The notes under the pieces are model-generated. The model worked only from the letters and a program-made list of their open reading frames with translations, had not been told where the DNA came from and made no database searches. DNA of 12,040 nucleotides from NCBI GenBank assembly GCA_947177605.1, contig CAMWUX010000012.1, forward strand, positions 1 through 12,040. Reading direction: 5' to 3'. The position numbers were made by a program, and so were the translations under genes. Of the stretch, positions 1 to 6,937 are shown piece by piece (position 1 is the first letter of the stretch; the number at the start of each line of letters is the position of its first letter). Origin of the DNA: an uncultured Porphyromonadaceae bacterium. Lineage in GTDB: Bacteria > Bacteroidota > Bacteroidia > Bacteroidales > Muribaculaceae.

Positions 1-1
1 G

Positions 2-124
2 ATTTGCGAAGGCGCACCCTTTTACTGCACCGACGTCACGCGCCACGGCAAACACCTCGGCCACTACATCGCCGGCGAAGAGACCGGCATCCTCTCCCTC
101 CGCCTCCATCCCCGCAACAACTGA
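2..124 (+). CDS. C-terminal 40 residues of an unrecognised protein (5' end outside window)
   Basis: Reading from base 2 gives an open frame of 40 codons ending in TGA at 122-124. The visible peptide begins ICEGAPFYCTDVTRHG and ends LSLRLHPRNN. Its codons are GC-rich with mostly C or G in third position, like the core genes further right, and the other two forward frames give low-complexity Arg/Pro-rich peptides, so this frame is the likely coding one. I do not recognise the family; the fragment is too short for domain assignment and shows no membrane segment. It converges on the minus-strand small genes at 198-929, and I see no clear terminator hairpin between them. Confidence 0.6.
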   Translation: MCEGAPFYCTDVTRHGKHLGHYIAGEETGILSLRLHPRNN

Positions 125-258
125 CGCCCCACACCACATCCTGCAATTGAGCATCTTGTACCCTCAGAACGGCAGGTGCCTCTTCATATATCACTCCCTA
201 TTCCTCCACCATAGGGACGTCTATATGCAAATCCTCACACACTTTCGCACTGATTTCA

Positions 259-738
259 TTAATCCCATAGATGCAGTCTCCAAGGAATTCTGTTGTCTGT
301 ATGATTCATTTCTGATGGCTTCAAGCCGTAATAGCACATCGCCTTTTCATATTCATTTTTGGTGGCATATTCATATACTTCATAATCATCCGCACAATCA
401 GCACTTGAAGTAATTAAAATTTTAATTATGCAATACTTTGCTATTATTTTACCTTCACGATCGGTGCATACTACTACAATGTAACTATTATTCCAAAATA
501 TTTGATAAGGAACCCCATCCAAACTAATACCGCTAAAACCTTTTTCTGAAGGATTACGAGAATAATACAACCCTGGTAAAGGTCTACCGTCAGAAGAATT
601 GGCCATTGTTTCTACTAAATAGAAATTTGTATCACCTATACGTTTATACTGTAAAAGATCTACACATGCTGCTAAAAAAACCGATATAGGGATTAGAACT
701 GTCATTAATGATAATCGTCTAATAATATCTTTTTTCAT
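259..738 (-). CDS. Small predicted lipoprotein, possibly frameshifted near the C-terminus
   Basis: The 159-residue product starts MKKDIIRRLS, has a hydrophobic segment (about 11-24) and a lipobox FLAAC with the lipid-accepting cysteine at 25, so it should be exported and anchored by signal peptidase II processing. The remainder is polar with several Tyr and Cys residues, and I recognise no domain. Its ATG (736-738) overlaps the TGA of the upstream 64-residue frame in an ATGA junction, indicating translational coupling. The frame ends at TAA 259-261 with an odd tail (residues about 148-159, rich in Trp and Arg). A +1 shift near 294-300 opens another frame that reads on to TAG at 198-200 in an acidic, ordinary-looking peptide containing GDCIYGINEISAKV. 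The intact protein may therefore have been about 179 residues. Codon use is AT-rich, unlike the neighbours. An immunity-type or surface role is possible but not shown. Confidence 0.6.
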   Translation of the reverse strand: MKKDIIRRLSLMTVLIPISVFLAACVDLLQYKRIGDTNFYLVETMANSSDGRPLPGLYYSRNPSEKGFSGISLDGVPYQIFWNNSYIVVVCTDREGKIIAKYCIIKILITSSADCADDYEVYEYATKNEYEKAMCYYGLKPSEMNHTDNRIPWRLHLWD

Positions 739-929
739 TTGCGCACTCTCTTAATATAAAATTGGCAAGTATTTCCAAACTTCCTTCCCTGACTACGTCT
801 ATGGTTATTCAAAAATGGAATATGGTATCCAAGTGATGTTACGCTCTTTGAATCCGTGACAACATTATTTATGTATTGCCCATCTTTACTACTATATCCA
901 TCGTATCGATATGTACCAAAATATTGCAC
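735..929 (-). CDS. 64-residue hypothetical frame, perhaps the tail of a truncated gene
   Basis: The frame can start only at GTG (927-929), or at no start codon if read from just after the in-frame TAG at 939-941. It lies 17 bases past the comM stop and ends TGA at 735-737, overlapping the ATG of the lipoprotein gene. The product has no signal peptide or membrane segment. It begins QYFGTYRYDGYSSKDG and its last 26 residues are very basic (HRRSQGRK, ending KRVRK). Such a basic C-terminal tail directly coupled to a small downstream gene resembles the 3' end of a larger secreted protein or toxin whose 5' part was lost, but I recognise no toxin family. The alternative is a genuine small gene with a weak GTG start. 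The sequence before GTG is A-rich (AATAAAATA), which is compatible with Bacteroidetes initiation without a Shine-Dalgarno sequence. Confidence 0.4.
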   Translation of the reverse strand: MQYFGTYRYDGYSSKDGQYINNVVTDSKSVTSLGYHIPFLNNHRRSQGRKFGNTCQFYIKRVRK

Positions 930-946
930 TATTTTATTCTATCCCA

Positions 947-2506
947 TCAGAAGGGCAGGCCGGCGTTGGTGGCGCCCCAGGAGGAGCGGTCGAGATTGCG
1001 GTAGCCCACAGCCTCGCGCATGTGTTCGGGGCGGATCTGCTCCGAGCCGTCGAGATCGGCGATAGTGCGCGCTACCTTCAGGATACGGTCGTAGGCACGG
1101 GCGCTCATATCAAACTTCTGCATCACCGTGCGCAATATATTCAGACTATCGGCGTCGAGCACAGCATACTGCTTGAGCAGTCGCGTATTCATCTGAGCGT
1201 TGCAGTACACCCCCGGCTCCTGAGCATATCGCTTGAGCTGGATGGCTCGGGCGCGGATCACACGCTCACGAATGGCGGCGCTCGGCTCGCCGTCGGGCGT
1301 ATTGGCCAGTTCATCAAAAGCCACAGGCATTATCTCCACCTGCAGGTCGATGCGGTCGAGCAGCGGCCCAGATATCCGCGCCAGATACTTCTTCACAGCT
1401 CCGGGCGGACACTCGCAGCGTTTCGTTGGATGATTGTAGTAGCCGCACGGGCAGGGATTCATCGACGCCACGAGCATAAACCCGCAGGGATAGTCAATCG
1501 AATATTTTGCGCGTGAAATGCTTATGTGGCGGTCCTCCAGCGGCTGACGCATCACTTCGAGCACCGAGCGCGTGAATTCCGGGAATTCGTCGAGAAAGAG
1601 CACACCGTTGTGAGCCAGCGATATCTCACCCGGCATCGGATTCGATCCACCGCCCACGAGAGCCACAGGCGAGATCGTGTGATGCGGCGCGCGGAAGGGG
1701 CGCTGAGTGAGAAGGCGCGAGCCTTGCGGCAGCTTGCCCGCTACTGAGTGTATCTTCGTAGTCTCCAGCGCCTCCGACAGTGTAAGTGGCGGCAATATCG
1801 ACGGCAGCCGCTTGGCCATCATCGATTTGCCCGATCCGGGAGGGCCTACGAGAAGAATATTATGTCCACCGGCACAGGCCACTTCGAAAGCACGGCGCAC
1901 ATTCTCCTGACCCTTCACCTCCGAGAAGTCGCAGTCGAAGAGCATCGACGCCTCGGCAAATTCGCGGCGCGTATCCACCAGCGTAGGCTGCAGATCATTG
2001 GCTCCCGACAGAAAGTCGATCACCTCCTTGAGATTATCCACACCATATACATCCAGATTGTTGACCACAGCAGCTTCGGTAGCATTGGCACGAGGCACTA
2101 TCATACCCTTGAAGCCCATTTTGCGCGCCAGAATCGACATCGGCAAAGCACCGCGAATCGGACCCACACTGCCGTCGAGCGACAGCTCACCCATGATCAT
2201 GAACTCCGACAGGCGGTCGGCCGGCAGCTTGCCGTCAGCCGCAAGAATACCTATTGCTATCGGCAGATCATAGGCCGCACCCTCCTTCTTCACATCGGCA
2301 GGCGCGAGATTGATCACTATGTGGCGGCGCGGCATCCCGTAGCCCGACTGCTTCAGAGCCGACATCACGCGCTGATATCCCTCCTTCACCGCAGCGTCGG
2401 GCAGACCTACGAGATGGTAGGCAATACCGTTTTCAGCCGACACTTCTATCGTCACGGCTATCGCGTCAATGCCCTGCAGGGCGGCTCCATAAGTCTTTAC
2501 AAGCAT
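947..2506 (-). CDS. comM: ComM/YifB-family Mg-chelatase-like AAA+ ATPase
   Basis: The 519-residue protein matches the usual ComM/YifB length of about 505-520. An N-terminal Lon-protease-like (ChlI) fold covers about 1-170. The AAA+ core then has Walker A GPPGSGKS at 221-228, the FRAPHHTISP motif at 271-280, Walker B GVLFLDE at 301-307 and an Asp-Arg-Ile-Asp motif at 384-387. Cysteines at 352, 354, 364 and 366 form the zinc-binding-like cluster typical of the family, and a Mg-chelatase C-terminal helical domain follows from about 415. ComM in naturally transformable bacteria is a hexameric helicase that promotes branch migration during integration of incoming DNA. The family is widespread in non-transformable bacteria too, so the exact role here is inferred. 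The ATG at 2504-2506 lies 20 bases after the stop of the lipoprotein gene at 2527, so the two are probably co-transcribed. A sharp drop in GC begins right after its stop codon. Confidence 0.95.
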   Translation of the reverse strand: MLVKTYGAALQGIDAIAVTIEVSAENGIAYHLVGLPDAAVKEGYQRVMSALKQSGYGMPRRHIVINLAPADVKKEGAAYDLPIAIGILAADGKLPADRLSEFMIMGELSLDGSVGPIRGALPMSILARKMGFKGMIVPRANATEAAVVNNLDVYGVDNLKEVIDFLSGANDLQPTLVDTRREFAEASMLFDCDFSEVKGQENVRRAFEVACAGGHNILLVGPPGSGKSMMAKRLPSILPPLTLSEALETTKIHSVAGKLPQGSRLLTQRPFRAPHHTISPVALVGGGSNPMPGEISLAHNGVLFLDEFPEFTRSVLEVMRQPLEDRHISISRAKYSIDYPCGFMLVASMNPCPCGYYNHPTKRCECPPGAVKKYLARISGPLLDRIDLQVEIMPVAFDELANTPDGEPSAAIRERVIRARAIQLKRYAQEPGVYCNAQMNTRLLKQYAVLDADSLNILRTVMQKFDMSARAYDRILKVARTIADLDGSEQIRPEHMREAVGYRNLDRSSWGATNAGLPF

Positions 2507-2526
2507 GGCTATACGGGATGTATTGG

Positions 2527-3555
2527 TTATGATTCCGGATTGATCGTTTTCAAAGCACCCTCGGCACCATTGAGCGAAGGGCCGCGGTAGAGTTGCGCAC
2601 CGGTAGAGTCAGTCACTATGAAATAAGGCAACCGCGGTATGCCCAGCTTCCTCACCGCCGGAGCGCCCATCGCGCCGGGCACCCAGGTGCGGTACCAGTT
2701 CGACACCGTGTCGGCACGGAAACTGCGGCGCCACGAAGCCGAGTCGGGCGCGGTGGAGATCTCCACCATCTGCAGCCGCTCTTTGGGATGGGTCAGACGC
2801 AGGCGATACAGACGCGTACGGATAGAGTCGAGCGACGCGCGGTCGTCGGTCGTAAAGCACAGGAGCGACACCGAAGCACGTCCCGGAGTAAAGGATATCA
2901 GCGAGTCGCGTAGCTCATACAGCACCATATACGTCACCGGAGCCTGCCCCGTCGACGACAATTGCGCATTCACCACCGAATTGAAGCCCTGCACTATCTC
3001 CGACGGGCGTGCTTGCACCGTCAGGAGCGAGAAGAGCGAATCGGCCTTAGCCTCATAGCCTTCGCAATTATAATAATTGACCAGAATAGCCGTGGCCGAC
3101 ATCTTATCCTTATTGCCCGACACATATTTCGCCACGGCGGCATTGACGGCAGCCGGATTACGTGACTCAAGCGACTCCGCATTGGCATTGAGCCACGAAG
3201 CGATCTCGCGCGACTCCGCATTGCCCGATACCTTGGCCAGATAGGGATTTGCTGGGTCGACCTCGATCGTCACCTCGTCGCCGTTTTTCACCACTAAAGT
3301 AGCCAGGCGCTGACCGTCGCCAAGCGATATCACCGCCAGCGTAGGCTTCGAAGCAGTGCCGCGGAAGCTGAACTTACCTCCGAGCGACTGCACACTGTAG
3401 GACTGCAGACCGCCGCGATCGAAATACGTTATCGTCACCGTCTGCACATCCACGCCGGCCATTTGCCCGCGCACCACGAAATCGTCCGTGCTGCCACACG
3501 CCCACATCACTATGGCCGTGGCAATAATCAATACTAAGCGATAAATCGGTTTCAT
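2527..3555 (-). CDS. DUF4369-type lipoprotein with thioredoxin-like C-terminus lacking CxxC
   Basis: I place the start at ATG 3553-3555, not at the upstream in-frame codon at 3609, because it begins a proper lipoprotein signal (MKPIYRLVLI, then hydrophobic residues to the lipobox MWAC, Cys20) and because the promoter lies between 3562 and 3592. This gives 342 residues. Residues about 25-110 resemble the beta-rich DUF4369 module found in front of many Bacteroidetes thiol-disulfide proteins (FVVRGQMAG, VVKNGDEVTIEVD). Residues about 225-335 look like a thioredoxin fold, with RLPYFIVTDSTGAQLYRG placing a cis-proline-like Pro at 310. The only cysteines are 20, 164 and 233, so the CxxC redox motif is absent and a disulfide oxidoreductase function is unlikely. 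A ligand-binding or structural periplasm-side role is possible. It is the first gene of the pair with comM, whose start follows 20 bases after its TAA. Confidence 0.8.
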   Translation of the reverse strand: MKPIYRLVLIIATAIVMWACGSTDDFVVRGQMAGVDVQTVTITYFDRGGLQSYSVQSLGGKFSFRGTASKPTLAVISLGDGQRLATLVVKNGDEVTIEVDPANPYLAKVSGNAESREIASWLNANAESLESRNPAAVNAAVAKYVSGNKDKMSATAILVNYYNCEGYEAKADSLFSLLTVQARPSEIVQGFNSVVNAQLSSTGQAPVTYMVLYELRDSLISFTPGRASVSLLCFTTDDRASLDSIRTRLYRLRLTHPKERLQMVEISTAPDSASWRRSFRADTVSNWYRTWVPGAMGAPAVRKLGIPRLPYFIVTDSTGAQLYRGPSLNGAEGALKTINPES

Positions 3556-3561
3556 AAGTTG

Positions 3562-3592
3562 CAAAGGTATGGAATCACGGCGACTATTACAA
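3562..3592 (-). promoter_or_regulatory. Bacteroidetes-type promoter of the 2527-3555/comM pair
   Basis: On the minus strand the sequence has TTG (3590-3592), a 20-base spacer, then TACCTTTG (3562-3569). This fits the known Bacteroidetes consensus TTG-N19-20-TAnnTTTG. Only six bases separate the -7 box from the ATG at 3555, so transcription should start about 0-5 bases before the start codon, giving an almost leaderless mRNA. This supports the shorter start chosen for the lipoprotein. Confidence 0.75.
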
Positions 3593-3633
3593 GATTTTTC
3601 GCTCCTCACCGCCGCTATTTATCCGTAAGTGAT

Positions 3634-3641
3634 TATCTTTG
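3634..3641 (+). promoter_or_regulatory. -7 box of the pldA promoter, nearly leaderless
   Basis: TATCTTTG at 3634-3641 matches TAnnTTTG exactly and ends four bases before the ATG at 3646. No TTG is found 19-21 bases upstream, so the -33 element is weak or absent. The placement mirrors the divergent promoter on the other strand. As there, the predicted transcript would have little or no 5' untranslated region. Confidence 0.6.
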
Positions 3642-3645
3642 CGGT

Positions 3646-4494
3646 ATGAAATCAATCGTTGTCCGTCTATTGCTCCTCTTAACAGCCGTCGCAGCCGTCC
3701 CGGGCGCGAACGCTCAGATCGTGGAGACCGAAGGCACAGGCACCATCGACACCGACAGCCTGCGCCGCGACTTCGACAATCAGCCATACTTCGGCCTGTA
3801 TAAAGACAATTACTTCACCTTCGGCGTCCCCGTAGGCCAGACGCCCAACAAACACAACTCCAACGTAAAATTCCAGATCTCCATAGCCCAGCGCCTCACC
3901 CGAAGCACACTCCCCTGGAACACCTACCTCTTTCTCTTCTATTCCCAGAAAGTATTCTGGAACGTCCTTGAAAACTCCATGCCGATGACCGATCTCAACT
4001 TCAATCCCGGTATCGGACTCGTGAAGCCCCTCTTCGTCAAAAACCGCTACATCGGTAAGCTGCAGCTCCTCCTTGAGCACGAAAGCAACGGCCGCGACGG
4101 TGTGAAATCACGCTCGTGGAACAAAGTGAGCCTCGGCGCCAGCATCATGGTCGACCCCAACTTCATCGTCCACGGAAAATTCTGGATACCCATCGTCGAC
4201 GGCGCCGAAAACAGAGACATCCTCGACTACTGCGGCATATATCAGGTCGGCACATCCTACTTCACTCCCAACCGACGCTTCGGCGCCTCCGTCACATTAG
4301 TCAAACGCAAAGGCTGGGCGCTCAACTACAACACTATCGTGGAACTCAACTACCGCCTCTTCCGCCGCGACAACCAGTATCTCTTCCTGCAATACTACAA
4401 CGGCTACGGCGAGGGCCTGCTCGACTACAAGCAATTCCACTCGATGCTCCGCGTAGGCATCGTCATCAAGCCCAAAATCTTCAGCGAATACTAA
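3646..4494 (+). CDS. pldA: Outer-membrane phospholipase A (OMPLA)
   Basis: I chose ATG 3646 because it begins a clear signal peptide (MKSIVVRLLLLLTAVAAVPG, cleavage probably after ANA at 23) and follows a -7 box directly. The upstream in-frame start at 3559 would span both promoters. The mature part is a predicted beta-barrel of about 259 residues. The active site is intact: EHESNG holds His145 and Ser147, and SWNK holds Asn159, with the same His-to-Asn spacing (14) as the E. coli residues His142, Ser144 and Asn156. Arg150 and Ser155 align with its calcium-site residues. FYSQKVFW (98-105) matches the family YTQ-type strand and YYNGYGEGLLDY (250-261) matches the conserved C-terminal strand. 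OMPLA is a calcium-dependent dimeric enzyme that hydrolyses phospholipids reaching the outer leaflet of the outer membrane. It is a single-gene transcript, and its TAA overlaps the stop codon of the convergent rhuM gene. Confidence 0.93.
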   Translation: MKSIVVRLLLLLTAVAAVPGANAQIVETEGTGTIDTDSLRRDFDNQPYFGLYKDNYFTFGVPVGQTPNKHNSNVKFQISIAQRLTRSTLPWNTYLFLFYSQKVFWNVLENSMPMTDLNFNPGIGLVKPLFVKNRYIGKLQLLLEHESNGRDGVKSRSWNKVSLGASIMVDPNFIVHGKFWIPIVDGAENRDILDYCGIYQVGTSYFTPNRRFGASVTLVKRKGWALNYNTIVELNYRLFRRDNQYLFLQYYNGYGEGLLDYKQFHSMLRVGIVIKPKIFSEY

Positions 4495-5486
4495 TACAAG
4501 TACGAATTCAATTCAGAAATATCATCTAATAGCATTTGATCTTCCTGATCGGCGACATTGGCTTCTATCGCTTTGCGTTGCTCATTGAATTCATTATAAA
4601 TCTCCTTCACCTTTTGCTCCATCTGAGCGCTGGTAATTGCTCCTTTATCTTTCAAGACCGGTTTATCTTGAAAATTCAGAAGACCCTCTATATTATCTCG
4701 CCAATACTGCAGTGTCAGATCCTGACGCCCCCGCACGCGAAGTTCGGCACTTGTAAGAAATATATCTACTAATCTATTGAGGTCCTCAATCTCAACCTTG
4801 GTCAGATAATTCTTGGCAATGACAATATCACCTTTTCTTACGATTTGCCCTTTCCACGAAGTTAACCCCATATTGGGTTTAGATGCATCCGCACGCGATA
4901 AGATCAATTCCGCTGCCGTCTGACGGGTGATGGCATATATCAACTTATTCTGTGTTTCGGCGAAAAACATCTGCGTAGCCTTATCCGTCTTATCATAATC
5001 ACTGCTCAATTTGAAAAGATCTCTTATCTTTTGATAGAAACGCTTCTCGGAAGCACGTATATCACGTATTCTGAGAAGAAGTTCATCGAAGTAGTCAACG
5101 CGCCCATCCGGATTCTTCAATCTCTCATCATCTATTGTAAAGCCTTTGATAAGATATTCCGACAAATGTTCTGTAGCCCAGCGTCGGAATTGAGTGCCCC
5201 GGATACCTCTCACTCTATACCCGATAGCAATCACCATCTGAAGCGAATAGTACTCCACATTATATTCCTTCCCGTCTGATGCAGTTGTCAAATAATATTT
5301 GACAACTGATTCTTTCAGTAATTCATTGTCGTCAAGTATATTGCCTATATGATAACTGACGGTTTGCTTTGAGGTCGCAAAAATTTCGGCTATCTGCGCC
5401 TGATTGAGCCAGATATTCCCATCTTTGGCGTATAATTCTACTGATGTACGCCCGTCAGGAGTATTATAGATGATTATGTCTTTCAT
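4491..5486 (-). CDS. rhuM: RhuM-family (virulence RhuM-like) protein
   Basis: The start is taken as ATG 5484-5486 (MKDIIIYNTPDG), the usual RhuM beginning, giving 331 residues. The in-frame extension up to 5546 would run through the terminator hairpin. Residues 26-48 (IWLNQAQIAEIFATSKQTVS) form a helix-turn-helix-like segment. The conserved blocks EYYSLQMVIAIGYRVRG (79-94), QFRRWATEHLSEYLIKGF (99-116), MFFAETQNKLIYAI (173-186) and a long C-terminal helical part follow. The family is named after a gene on Salmonella pathogenicity island 3 and is common on genomic islands and near restriction systems. Its molecular function is unestablished, and the HTH suggests nucleic-acid binding. GC in sampled lines is 30-50%, lower than that of the neighbours, suggesting acquisition. 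No Bacteroidetes -7 box is visible upstream, so it may depend on read-through from pgi or an atypical promoter. Confidence 0.85.
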   Translation of the reverse strand: MKDIIIYNTPDGRTSVELYAKDGNIWLNQAQIAEIFATSKQTVSYHIGNILDDNELLKESVVKYYLTTASDGKEYNVEYYSLQMVIAIGYRVRGIRGTQFRRWATEHLSEYLIKGFTIDDERLKNPDGRVDYFDELLLRIRDIRASEKRFYQKIRDLFKLSSDYDKTDKATQMFFAETQNKLIYAITRQTAAELILSRADASKPNMGLTSWKGQIVRKGDIVIAKNYLTKVEIEDLNRLVDIFLTSAELRVRGRQDLTLQYWRDNIEGLLNFQDKPVLKDKGAITSAQMEQKVKEIYNEFNEQRKAIEANVADQEDQMLLDDISELNSYLY

Positions 5487-5494
5487 CAACGACT

Positions 5495-5540
5495 TAATAA
5501 ATAAAACTCTATCGGACCGATCATCCAACCGATCCGATAG
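5495..5540 (-). terminator. Probable intrinsic terminator after pgi
   Basis: CTATCGGA (5509-5516) and TCCGATAG (5533-5540) form a perfect 8-bp inverted repeat with a 16-base loop. On the minus strand the stem is followed by AGTTTTATTTATT, a T-rich tract. It lies 27 bases past the pgi TAA and before the rhuM ATG, so it probably ends the lysS-gpsA-pgi transcript. The loop is long for a terminator and the tail is interrupted by A residues, so termination may be partial. Confidence 0.6.
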
Positions 5541-5566
5541 TATCAAGGTCTATGAGAGTTAGTCAA

Positions 5567-6904
5567 TTAGATTTTTGCTTTGATTGCAGCGGTCTGATCC
5601 TCGTAGCCGGGCTTGCCGAGCAGTGCAAACATATTGCGCTTGTAGTCCTCCACGCCGGGCTGATTGAAGGGATTCACACCAAGCAGATAGCCACTGATAC
5701 CACAGGCCTTCTCAAAGAAGTAGATCAGCTCGCCCAAATAAGTCTCCTGCAAAGCGGGAAGGGTGATGCGCAGATTGGGCACACCGCCGTCCACGTGAGC
5801 TATACGGGTACCGATCTCGGCCATCTTGTTCACATGGTCGACGGGACGGCCTGCAATATAGTTGAGACCGTCGAGATTCTCATCATCGGTAGGAATAAGC
5901 ATTTCATGCTCGGGACGTTCTACTGATATTACAGTCTCAAATATAGTGCGCTCGCCATCCTGAATCCACTGGCCCATTGAGTGAAGGTCGGTCGAGAAGT
6001 CAACAGCTGCCGGGAATATACCCTTGCCGTCCTTACCCTCCGATTCGCCGTAGAGTTGCTTCCACCATTCGCCGAAGTAGTGAAGCTTCGGATTGAAGTT
6101 CACCAGAATCTCGATCTTCTTGCCGGCACGATAGAGAGCATTGCGCACGGCGGCATAGTAGAGCGCCGGATTCGATGCATAGTCGGCGGTTTTGGTAGCC
6201 TGCTCCATACGGCGGGCGCCCTCCACGAGAGCCTTGATGTCGTAGCCGGCCACGGCTATAGGCAGAAGGCCTACGGGAGTGAGCACCGAGAAGCGGCCAC
6301 CCACATTGCCGGGAATTTCAAACGAAGTATAGCCCTCTTTGTCGGCCATAGTGCGCAGAGCGCCGTGAGAAGCGTCGGTCACAGCCACGATACGCTTTGA
6401 GGCCTCCTCCTTGCCTACCTGCTGCTCCAGCTGCTCGCGCAGGATACGGAAGGCGATAGCAGGCTCGGTAGTGGTACCCGACTTCGATATCACGATGATG
6501 CCAAACTTCTTGTCGCGCAGCATACGAGAGAGTTCGAAGAGATAGTCCTCGCCGATATTCTGACCGGCAAATACAACCTTCGTGCGACCGTCGCAACGGT
6601 AGGGCGCGAACGTATCGGCCAAAGCCTCTATCACGGCCTTGGCTCCGAGATAGCTACCGCCGATACCGATCGTAACCACGATCTCACAATGATTCTGGAG
6701 CTGGGCGGCAGCCATACTTATAGCGTCGAGTTGCTCATCGGAGATAGCCGAAGGCAAGCCTACCCATCCGAGGTAGTCATTGCCTGCGCCGGTGCCCTCA
6801 TCCACTGTGGCGAGAGCCTTGGCAGCTTCGGGCTGCATATCGTTGACTGTAGCGGGAGCTATCGCGCCCGCGGTGTTGGTGATGTCGAAAGTGAGCTTAT
6901 CCAT
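5567..6904 (-). CDS. pgi: Glucose-6-phosphate isomerase
   Basis: This cytosolic enzyme interconverts glucose-6-phosphate and fructose-6-phosphate in glycolysis and gluconeogenesis. At 445 residues it belongs to the shorter Bacillus-type class rather than the roughly 550-residue E. coli type. Sugar-phosphate-binding segments are visible: [11 protein letters not shown] (79-89) and SKSGTTTE (140-147). PGI signature 1 appears as [13 protein letters not shown] (200-212) and signature 2 as [18 protein letters not shown] (405-422), ending in the conserved Lys422. [10 protein letters not shown] (286-295) carries the active-site glutamate, and DLHSMGQ (306-312) carries the conserved His308. It starts at ATG 6902-6904, 33 bases after the gpsA stop, with an AT-rich gap lacking a Shine-Dalgarno sequence. 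It is the last gene of the lysS-gpsA-pgi run and is followed by a terminator-like hairpin. Confidence 0.97.
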   Translation of the reverse strand: MDKLTFDITNTAGAIAPATVNDMQPEAAKALATVDEGTGAGNDYLGWVGLPSAISDEQLDAISMAAAQLQNHCEIVVTIGIGGSYLGAKAVIEALADTFAPYRCDGRTKVVFAGQNIGEDYLFELSRMLRDKKFGIIVISKSGTTTEPAIAFRILREQLEQQVGKEEASKRIVAVTDASHGALRTMADKEGYTSFEIPGNVGGRFSVLTPVGLLPIAVAGYDIKALVEGARRMEQATKTADYASNPALYYAAVRNALYRAGKKIEILVNFNPKLHYFGEWWKQLYGESEGKDGKGIFPAAVDFSTDLHSMGQWIQDGERTIFETVISVERPEHEMLIPTDDENLDGLNYIAGRPVDHVNKMAEIGTRIAHVDGGVPNLRITLPALQETYLGELIYFFEKACGISGYLLGVNPFNQPGVEDYKRNMFALLGKPGYEDQTAAIKAKI

Positions 6905-6937
6905 ATACTTGATTTGATATGAGGGGGTATATATTCT

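Larger units (their letters stand above)
125..946. other. AT-rich patch between GC-rich genes, possible acquired or remnant DNA
   Basis: Base composition changes sharply at the comM stop codon. The line at 601-660 is about 30% GC and 481-540 about 33%, against about 63% for 1261-1320 inside comM. The patch contains only two short minus-strand frames, described separately, and unassigned sequence at 125-197. I see no transposase, terminal inverted repeat, integrase or tRNA-type attachment site, so a mobile element cannot be named. The composition and truncated-looking content suggest horizontally acquired or decaying DNA, which is an inference. Confidence 0.45.

Noticed and set aside
125..197. 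Possible terminator for the plus-strand gene at 2-124
   Set aside because: Only a 4-bp stem (GGCA/TGCC near 172-181) with no T-run is seen, too weak to call.
147..413. 88-codon plus-strand frame at the left edge of the AT-rich patch
   Set aside because: It is antisense to the lipoprotein gene, His/Phe-rich, with no domain or promoter; a chance frame in AT-rich DNA.
1748..2590. 280-codon plus-strand open frame (and a 201-codon one at 911-1516) opposite comM
   Set aside because: Both mirror the codon pattern of comM, have Arg/His/Ser-rich composition and no recognisable domain. comM carries all family motifs.
3559..3645. Upstream start for pldA (and likewise 3609 for the divergent lipoprotein, 5546 for rhuM, 11004 for the glycosyltransferase)
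   Set aside because: These extensions run across promoter boxes or the terminator hairpin, add non-conserved residues in front of a signal peptide or usual N-terminus, or use TTG where an ATG fits.
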